Positions 1 through 5,651 of a stretch of 5,651 nucleotides of DNA are shown here, one piece after another; position 1 is the first letter of the stretch, and every line of letters starts with the position of its first letter. The stretch is from Clostridium sp. Its GTDB lineage: Bacteria; Bacillota; Clostridia; Clostridiales; Clostridiaceae. The position numbers and the translations under genes were made by a program. The stretch covers positions 1-5,651 of the forward strand of contig DPOH01000002.1 of NCBI GenBank assembly GCA_003539755.1. The letters are read 5' to 3'. Under the pieces are notes generated by a model. The model was given only the letters and a program-made list of their open reading frames with translations. It had not been told where the DNA came from and did not search any database.

Positions 1-75
1 GATATAAGTTGTATGAAGCTTAAAGACTTTGAAGAAATTCTTTTGTTTAGAATTGAAGGACGTGAAAACATATGA
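1..75 (+). CDS. C-terminal tail of an upstream gene, 5' partial, product unknown
   Basis: Frame 1 is open from the first base and ends at a TGA at 73-75; the other two forward frames hit stops within the first 23 bases. It encodes 24 residues, beginning DISCMKLKDFEEILL and ending GRENI. The stop shares bases with the helicase start (ATGA at 72-75), an arrangement typical of co-translated operon genes, which is why I take this as a real gene end rather than chance. No domain can be recognised in so short a tail. In pPIWI-RE operons the third partner is a restriction-endonuclease-fold protein, and this position is a natural place for it, but that is inference from context only. An alternative reading as a 20-codon peptide from the ATG at 13 is less likely because there is no ribosome binding site before it. 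Confidence 0.7.
   Translation, partial: DISCMKLKDFEEILLFRIEGRENI
56..60 (+). promoter_or_regulatory. Probable ribosome binding site of the helicase gene
   Basis: AAGGA lies 11 bases before the ATG at 72, slightly longer than the ideal spacing. It sits inside the last codons of the upstream gene. Together with the ATGA stop/start overlap it supports ATG 72 over the internal ATGs at 111 and 123, which lack a better site. The modest site suggests that translation depends partly on ribosomes finishing the upstream gene. Confidence 0.55.
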
Positions 76-3000
76 ACATTTACACTGTTATAAAAAGAGT
101 AAAAGATAATATGGAACTAAGTATGATAGAGCCTAGGGTATTTGTAAGACTTGAAATACTATTTAGATTATGTGAAAAACTCAAAATAAATAAGGATGCA
201 GATGATTTTTATTTATTATTATCAGGATATAACTTAATAATTAAAAATGAATTTGATGAAACTGATTATTTAATAGCAAATGCAAGAATTCTGTTAAAAT
301 CATTGAATCAAGCAAAAGTATATCATGATGCATTAGAAATTTATAAAATGCAAGCAAATAAAGAATTTGCAATGTACAATATAGATAAAGAAGGAAAATT
401 AATTAGAAATAATAAGATACCATTAATATATAGAAATAGGATAGATGATTATGATGAACTGCTAATGCAGGAGCCTGAGAAGAGAGAGCATACAATAAAT
501 TATGCATTAGATGATACAAAAAAATATGGGGTATTAAATAATAAGGAAGAGATAGAAATTAACCTCCCTAAAAAGATAAAACCTACAAAGATATTAAATG
601 CTAGAAGCAAAAAAGGTGGAAGCATAAGAATAAAGTTAGATGATATTTATAAAGAAGCTGCATTGATAGATAAGAATTTAAAAGGAGAAAAGTACAGGGA
701 AAATGTACTTGAAAATGGTAACATATTGGTTAGAAAAGGTAAGAAAATAGAAAAATGCAGTGAATTTGTAATTGATAAAATAAATAATACAGCAGGACAG
801 GTTGCAGCAGGAAAATCGGTATTGGCTGAATGTATTTCAATATTATTAGCAAAGAGAGGTTATAGGACTTTATTGATAAAACCTACTGTAGATGATGTAT
901 TTAAGCAGATAAATACTCTTGAAGAGTTAGGTATAAAAGCAGCTGCAATAGTTGGAAATTCAAATAGAATTAAACATATAAATGCATTGATGCAAGATAA
1001 AAATTTTCTGCCAGAACACATATCCGAAGTACTTCAGGGAGGATGTTTTCTAAATTCATTAATAAAAAGAACTGATATAGTAATAAAAAATGGCAGTGAA
1101 CCATGCCATAAGATATATGAGTATAGTGAAGATATAAATGCTGAAGGCAAGGCAGTATGGTACTTAAATAAATATAATAAATATAAATGCCCATTTTATT
1201 ATATGTGCCCTAAAACAAAGTATGAAAAGAAGATATATGAAGCAGATGTATTGGTAACTACTATTGAAGGTTTATGTAAATCTAATTTTGGTATTGAAAA
1301 ACAAAAGGTATTTACTTATGCTTTAGATAATGTAGATTTGATTATTATGGATGAATCTGACAATATAATGTGTAAATTAGATGGGCTTTTATCTCCTTCT
1401 ATAGGAATAAATGAATATTTGAAAAATAATTCTAAAATTCAAATGAATTTTAGAAGTATGAACCTCAAAGAAAAAACTGAATCAGAGCAGATGGGTGAAA
1501 TAGTAGATTTATTATCGCGCTTGGAATTTAAGCTGATAAAAATAAATCAGAAGATACAGCAACATAAGACTGGCTTCTCAGAATCATACATGAAGCATTT
1601 TACAGCTCTTAGTTTACTTAACAATATTAAGAGTGACCCGAAATTGGCAGAGAAATATAATGAAACCAATAGACTTCCTGATGGTATATGGCAAGCATTG
1701 TATGATTTGCTTAAAAAACCTATTAAAACAGGCCAGATAGAAATAATTGATTTAGTTACTGGAGGAAGCGATTTATTTAATGTTATATTAAGTAGGTTGA
1801 AAGAATACGTGGTTGACAGTAGAACAAGCAAGACTCTAAAAAGAATCCAAGCAAAAAAAGAAGTGGAGGCCGAATTTGCTACATTAAATTCAAATATGTA
1901 TAACAAAATACAATTTATTGTAGAAGTGATTGGTTTTGAACAATTATATAGAAAACTTTCAGATGAAATTAGGGACATGGATGAGGTTGACAATGACTTA
2001 AGAGATATATTAAGTCAGAATTTTGAAGAGTTGCAGAAAGTTATACCAATGTCTCCAATTGGAAATACATTAGCATTTGAAAAAAAGGAAGATGATTTAT
2101 ATATAACAAAACAATATGGGTTTGGGAGGTCATTAGCTTTAAAATATCCATGGTTTAAATTAAGTACTAAAGGAGAACCATTAGGACCAAATGTTCTATT
2201 AATGTCTGGTACTGGATTTATACCAGGTTCTTCAAGATATCACATAAGTGCACCAATTACGAATATTATTGAAGCAGAACCGTATAAAAGAGAGTATCTT
2301 TCAAAGACAAAAATGCATATAGCTAGAAGTGAAACTATAGTATCAGGAGCTTCAGATGATTTGAAAAATAAAATGATTGATAAATTAATACGAGAAAATA
2401 GGGAGTTATTTATTGATTCAATAGAAAGAAATGATACTATCCTAGGAATTGTAAATAAGTACGAACAGGCTTCAATTTCAAAGAAATGCCTTGATAGTAT
2501 TTTTGCTAAAAAAGATGATATTTTAGTATCTTCACTAAAGTCAGATGGTGATAGGACATATAGTGAAGATTCTACATTACGAAGTAGGATAGAGCAGTTT
2601 GATAAACAAGTACTTATAGCTCCGGCAATTGTAATAGAAAGAGGCTATAACATTGTAGATAATAAGGGAAATTCAAAATTTGACACCATTATGTTTTTGG
2701 TAAGACCGATGGTTGATCCAAGAGATTATCTTATTCATGTTCAAAAAGTTAATGGGAAGATAATGTGTAAATATAATGGAATTTCTGGTAGTAAAAATGA
2801 TTTAGAAATATACAAAAATATTAGAATTAGCGCTTTCGCAGAATACAATAGATTAAGTGAATTTAATATAAAACTAAAATATATGCCTAAAGAAGATAAA
2901 AGGGATTTAGTAGCATGTTTCTTTGTTATGTTAAATCAAGTATTTGGAAGGATATGTAGAATAGGTAAAATACCTAAAGAAAAAGTTCCACGAATATATT

Positions 3001-3164
3001 TTATTGATGGAGCTTTCAAACGCAAAGAAGAAGATGGATTTGATATATTAATAGAATTACAAAAATATTTAGAAGATTTAATGAATGATGAAGAGGATGC
3101 AGAAGTAGCTAAGACTTTATATGAACCATTCTACAATGCATTGAAAGGAGCAGATTATGAATAA
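72..3164 (+). CDS. DinG/XPD-type SF2 helicase of a pPIWI-RE operon
   Basis: This is a 1030-residue cytoplasmic protein with no signal peptide or membrane segment. Motifs seen, in order: Walker A GQVAAGKS at 242-249 (K248); cysteines C325, C345, C373 and C379 between Walker A and B, the position of the 4Fe-4S cluster in DinG/XPD helicases; ADVLVTT at 391-397, like the ADVVVTN segment of DinG; Walker B IIMDESD at 424-430; a motif III-like LLMSGTG at 709-715; a motif V-like IERGYN at 855-860; and motif VI QVFGRICR at 956-963. The roughly 280 residues between motifs II and III fit the arch insertion of this family. Residues 1-235 precede the ATPase core and match nothing I recognise; they may be a domain specific to these operons. 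DinG enzymes unwind DNA 5'-3' and resolve R-loops, so the likely job here is handling the hybrid bound by the PIWI protein (inference). The gene overlaps both neighbours. DESD and SGTG depart from the usual DEAH and SAT. Helicase assignment is firm; the specific role is inferred from context. Confidence 0.9.
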   Translation: MNIYTVIKRVKDNMELSMIEPRVFVRLEILFRLCEKLKINKDADDFYLLLSGYNLIIKNEFDETDYLIANARILLKSLNQAKVYHDALEIYKMQANKEFAMYNIDKEGKLIRNNKIPLIYRNRIDDYDELLMQEPEKREHTINYALDDTKKYGVLNNKEEIEINLPKKIKPTKILNARSKKGGSIRIKLDDIYKEAALIDKNLKGEKYRENVLENGNILVRKGKKIEKCSEFVIDKINNTAGQVAAGKSVLAECISILLAKRGYRTLLIKPTVDDVFKQINTLEELGIKAAAIVGNSNRIKHINALMQDKNFLPEHISEVLQGGCFLNSLIKRTDIVIKNGSEPCHKIYEYSEDINAEGKAVWYLNKYNKYKCPFYYMCPKTKYEKKIYEADVLVTTIEGLCKSNFGIEKQKVFTYALDNVDLIIMDESDNIMCKLDGLLSPSIGINEYLKNNSKIQMNFRSMNLKEKTESEQMGEIVDLLSRLEFKLIKINQKIQQHKTGFSESYMKHFTALSLLNNIKSDPKLAEKYNETNRLPDGIWQALYDLLKKPIKTGQIEIIDLVTGGSDLFNVILSRLKEYVVDSRTSKTLKRIQAKKEVEAEFATLNSNMYNKIQFIVEVIGFEQLYRKLSDEIRDMDEVDNDLRDILSQNFEELQKVIPMSPIGNTLAFEKKEDDLYITKQYGFGRSLALKYPWFKLSTKGEPLGPNVLLMSGTGFIPGSSRYHISAPITNIIEAEPYKREYLSKTKMHIARSETIVSGASDDLKNKMIDKLIRENRELFIDSIERNDTILGIVNKYEQASISKKCLDSIFAKKDDILVSSLKSDGDRTYSEDSTLRSRIEQFDKQVLIAPAIVIERGYNIVDNKGNSKFDTIMFLVRPMVDPRDYLIHVQKVNGKIMCKYNGISGSKNDLEIYKNIRISAFAEYNRLSEFNIKLKYMPKEDKRDLVACFFVMLNQVFGRICRIGKIPKEKVPRIYFIDGAFKRKEEDGFDILIELQKYLEDLMNDEEDAEVAKTLYEPFYNALKGADYE
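3144..3150 (+). promoter_or_regulatory. Strong ribosome binding site of the pPIWI-RE gene
   Basis: AAAGGAG lies 6 bases before the ATG at 3157, a near-ideal Shine-Dalgarno sequence and spacing for a low-GC Firmicute. It is embedded in the last codons of the helicase gene and fixes the pPIWI-RE start. The two genes then share 8 bases (3157-3164), so the helicase stop lies just inside the next reading frame, which is consistent with translational coupling. Confidence 0.85.
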
Positions 3165-5651
3165 GGATAAAGAATATATAGTACCAATGATGTTTAAATT
3201 GGATGATGAGATATATGCTGATGTATATTTTCTTCCAATGCCTAAATCTTTAAAGGAAAAGTTATTGAATTTGGAGGAAAAATCTAATGCGAAGTTTAAT
3301 AGATCATATCATTATCTTCCGCTTAATTCTTTGAAAAAATTATTTGTTACTCATTTAGATGGTGTGGTAGATATGAAAGATGTATCTAATAATACAGTAG
3401 ATGACAGATGGATTGTATCAGATAGAGAAATAAATACAAATTTAGTTATGAATATAATAAGAAGCTGGATTGAAGCATTTTATATTGAAGAAACAGAGCT
3501 TGAAAAGAAAAGAAAAAATAATGATGAAGTTAAAGAATATGCTAATAGAATATGCGAAGAATTAAAAGATGTAGATTTTTCTCAAAATGTAAGAAAAGAA
3601 AATTTGCTTTTATTTAATAAAGGAAGAAACTATGACAAGGATGGATTTAGAATATTACCTTTACTTGTTATAAATAACATAATAGGAACAGACATAAGTA
3701 TTAATGGTCAGAAAACTAAGTTTTATTATTCAGGTAAAAATGAGATTGTTACAAATCCAACAGGTTTAAAAGACATAAATGATAAGGACTATTTTTCGTA
3801 TGTTGTAAATTTTTCTGTACAGACATTACCACCTAAAAATGAATCATATTTAAATATAAATATATCAATTAGAAGATGGATAAGCAGAAATGAGGAAGAA
3901 ATCAAACCATTTTTAGATACAGAAAAAACAGTTTATTTGAAAGTAGGAGGAGAAGATAACTATAAACTTCAACCGATGAGAATTAAATATAATTTTCTAA
4001 GTAAGAAAATAGACTGGGTATTTTCTGATAAAGAATGTTACTCTGTTTGTTATGACAATAGCAATGATGATAATTTAAATGATCCGGAAGATATTCTAAT
4101 TAAGCCTCAATTATATATTCAAAAGGCATTAATTCCTTTTGAATATGGTATGGGTAATGCAGGCAAAAAAATAAAGCATAATATGCATGCAGGTGAACCA
4201 TTTGCAGATTATAAAACAATTTTTATTGATATTATGTCAAAAATTCCATTTAAAATAGAAGAAGAACCATTAGAAGCAATAAAGTTACAATATAATAATG
4301 AAAATCCAAAAAGTTATTTTGATGATTATTTTAATATTGAAAATAAAGAGAGGTTTCATCAAGTATTACAATCAGCTTTATTTGAAGAGCAATTAACAGT
4401 TGAGATCTGGTATAATGGCGGAAGTGAAAAAATAGTTGAACAGTTAAAGTATTTTCTTAGTAATCATCTTGAAGATACAGCTACAATAATAACAACTCGA
4501 GATTTAGGTGAATTTAGTGAATGCCTTGAATTAAAAAATGAGAATAGTAAAAAAAATCTAGAAGGCTTTAATGATCGAATTGATTTGATAGAAAACAATA
4601 TAGAACATACTAATAAGCCAACTTTGGCTTTTGTAATACTTGCAGGTCCAGGTGAATTTAAGATAAAAGATAGTAATGGAAATGAAAAAAGTGATTCGCG
4701 AGTAGATCCAAAGCAGGCAATAAGAAGAGGATTTGCTCAGACAGGAAGAGTGACTCAATTTATAACTCCAGAAGCTTTTTATGAAGCGGAAAAGAAAAGG
4801 TTAAATAAAATAGAAAGATATAAAATTAAAATGAAGGAGTATGAAGAAGGTAAAAGTGAAAAAGAACCTAAATCATTATATAAAAGTGATAATTACAATC
4901 AGGTAATAAAAAATACAATTTTAGATGGATACAGACAGTTAGGAATCTTAACTGATGTTTCAAAAAGGAAAATGTTAAAAAATACTGTAGTATCAGGAAT
5001 ATATGTGTGTAATTATATTAACACAAAGAATGGAACTACACTTGAACCATTTGCAATTATGGTTACTTGTGATTTTGAAAAAATGCAGATAAAGGCTTTT
5101 GCAAAAATGGAAACTGTAATTGAGTATCCATATTGGAAATTTATACTAGAGTTATCTAATGAAGCATGTAAAAAAGGTAGAAATAGAAGAATAAAAACAT
5201 CTGGAAATGGTGTTATAAAGTGCTTTGAAAAGCTTATAAAGGATGAAAAAAATCATTTGGTTGTAATTATAGCAGATGGTACATCTAGAAAACTTATTAA
5301 AGGAATTTCAAATAGTGAAATTATAAAATATCTAGATGAAGATAAGAAGCAAATCAATGAATTATATATAGATAATTTTGAAGGTGGAATAATAACTACT
5401 GATAAATTAAATAATATTTCATTAATTAGAATGCGTGTAAATAACGAAGTACCAGATTATTATCCAGGAAAAAATGAAAAACAAGAGTTTATGAATAAAA
5501 GTGGTGTCTATAAGTATGAAGATGTATATTATTCACTTGATACACGAACAGAAAGAGAAAGTCATACTTTAGATGAAAAAGAAAGCAGAGTAATTAATAA
5601 CAGTGCATTTACTCATAGGAATATAGAAGAGATATATCCAATGTATGTTGG
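3157..5651 (+). CDS. pPIWI-RE protein (prokaryotic PIWI/Argonaute-like), 3' partial
   Basis: The frame is open for 831 codons from the ATG with no stop before the window edge, so the C terminus is missing. The start is set by AAAGGAG six bases upstream. Three regions can be read. (1) Residues 1 to about 400 form the N-terminal family region (pPIWI_RE_X/DUF3962-like), with FSYVVNFSVQTLPP at 213-226 and IRRW at 238-241. (2) About 410-540 is MID-like: strand TLAFVILAGPG at 489-499, then K519, R523, R524 and GRVTQF at 530-535, whose GxxTQ spacing equals that of the Argonaute MID guide-end pocket. (3) From about 585 is the RNase H-like PIWI region: DGYRQLG at 590-596, hydrophobic strands ending at D639 (AIMVTCD) and D707 (VVIIADG), R711, and IRMRVNNEVP at 757-766. 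R758/R760 with E764 are my candidates for the R and E that name the family. A Lys/Glu-rich helical stretch at 541-572 separates MID from PIWI. The known family role, predicted from comparative genomics, is guide-directed restriction of invading DNA with a DinG helicase and a REase-fold partner. The helicase directly upstream fits this. Guide type and catalytic activity cannot be settled from sequence alone. Confidence 0.9.
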   Translation, partial: MNKDKEYIVPMMFKLDDEIYADVYFLPMPKSLKEKLLNLEEKSNAKFNRSYHYLPLNSLKKLFVTHLDGVVDMKDVSNNTVDDRWIVSDREINTNLVMNIIRSWIEAFYIEETELEKKRKNNDEVKEYANRICEELKDVDFSQNVRKENLLLFNKGRNYDKDGFRILPLLVINNIIGTDISINGQKTKFYYSGKNEIVTNPTGLKDINDKDYFSYVVNFSVQTLPPKNESYLNINISIRRWISRNEEEIKPFLDTEKTVYLKVGGEDNYKLQPMRIKYNFLSKKIDWVFSDKECYSVCYDNSNDDNLNDPEDILIKPQLYIQKALIPFEYGMGNAGKKIKHNMHAGEPFADYKTIFIDIMSKIPFKIEEEPLEAIKLQYNNENPKSYFDDYFNIENKERFHQVLQSALFEEQLTVEIWYNGGSEKIVEQLKYFLSNHLEDTATIITTRDLGEFSECLELKNENSKKNLEGFNDRIDLIENNIEHTNKPTLAFVILAGPGEFKIKDSNGNEKSDSRVDPKQAIRRGFAQTGRVTQFITPEAFYEAEKKRLNKIERYKIKMKEYEEGKSEKEPKSLYKSDNYNQVIKNTILDGYRQLGILTDVSKRKMLKNTVVSGIYVCNYINTKNGTTLEPFAIMVTCDFEKMQIKAFAKMETVIEYPYWKFILELSNEACKKGRNRRIKTSGNGVIKCFEKLIKDEKNHLVVIIADGTSRKLIKGISNSEIIKYLDEDKKQINELYIDNFEGGIITTDKLNNISLIRMRVNNEVPDYYPGKNEKQEFMNKSGVYKYEDVYYSLDTRTERESHTLDEKESRVINNSAFTHRNIEEIYPMYV

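Noticed and set aside
13..75. Stand-alone 20-codon peptide starting at ATG 13
   Set aside because: No ribosome binding site precedes it and the frame is already open from base 1, so the tail of a longer gene is the simpler reading.
111..125. Alternative helicase starts at ATG 111 or ATG 123
   Set aside because: ATG 72 forms the ATGA overlap with the upstream stop and has AAGGA upstream; the internal ATGs have no better site.
970..1194. Minus-strand 74-codon reading frame
   Set aside because: It lies opposite the cysteine-rich region of the helicase gene, has a Tyr/Leu/His-rich composition typical of antisense AT-rich DNA, and has no recognisable domain or context.
1547..1993. Minus-strand 148-codon reading frame with a Ser/Leu/Ile-rich, membrane-like product
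   Set aside because: It is fully antisense to the arch-like insertion of the helicase. The hydrophobic look is what the complement of Lys/Glu/Asn-rich coding DNA produces, and no homology-like motif is visible.
4615..4634. Inverted repeat AAGCCAA / TTGGCTT followed by TT, resembling a small intrinsic terminator
   Set aside because: The 7-base arms are separated by only 2 bases, the T run is short, and the segment encodes KPTLAF at the start of a conserved hydrophobic strand of the PIWI protein. It is probably a coincidence of coding sequence.
4558..4758. Minus-strand 66-codon reading frame
   Set aside because: It is antisense to the conserved MID-like motif of the pPIWI-RE gene, and its Ser/Tyr/Ile-rich product is a composition artefact.
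1..5651. Promoters, CRISPR arrays, tRNAs, insertion sequences or attachment sites
   Set aside because: Many TATAAT-like strings occur, but all are inside coding sequence of AT-rich DNA without a paired -35 box. I saw no regularly spaced repeats, cloverleaf-like sequence or terminal inverted repeats.

Overview
The window holds most of a tightly packed, single-strand operon that I identify as a pPIWI-RE system. This is the bacterial PIWI/Argonaute-like family described computationally by Burroughs, Iyer and Aravind (2013), typically encoded in a three-gene operon with a DinG-type helicase and a restriction-endonuclease-fold protein. The DNA is very AT-rich by eye, with heavy use of AGA, ATA, TTA and AAA codons and a strong AAAGGAG-type ribosome binding site. 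This suggests a low-GC Firmicute, perhaps a Clostridium-like organism; that is an inference from composition only.

Layout, all on the + strand. Bases 1-75 are the last 24 codons and stop of an upstream gene that enters from outside the window. Bases 72-3164 encode a complete 1030-residue superfamily 2 helicase of the DinG/XPD type, with Walker A, four cysteines placed like an iron-sulfur cluster, a DESD Walker B, and a QxxGRxxR motif VI. Bases 3157-5651 encode 831 residues of a pPIWI-RE protein: an N-terminal family-specific region, a MID-like region with an Argonaute-like GxxTQ motif, and an RNase H-like PIWI region carrying R and E residues. This gene has no stop codon in the window and runs off the 3' edge. 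The upstream stop overlaps the helicase start (ATGA), and the helicase stop overlaps the pPIWI start by 8 bases. The three genes therefore look co-transcribed and translationally coupled, with no intergenic DNA at all.

How the genes may work together: in the published model, the PIWI module binds an oligonucleotide guide, the DinG-like helicase remodels an R-loop or RNA-DNA hybrid, and a REase-fold partner cuts invading DNA. The helicase and the PIWI partner are directly supported here. The nuclease partner is not visible; the truncated upstream gene is the natural candidate, but its 24 residues are too few to tell. No promoter, terminator, RNA gene, mobile element, CRISPR array or convincing repeat was found, and no gene-free stretch exceeds a few bases.
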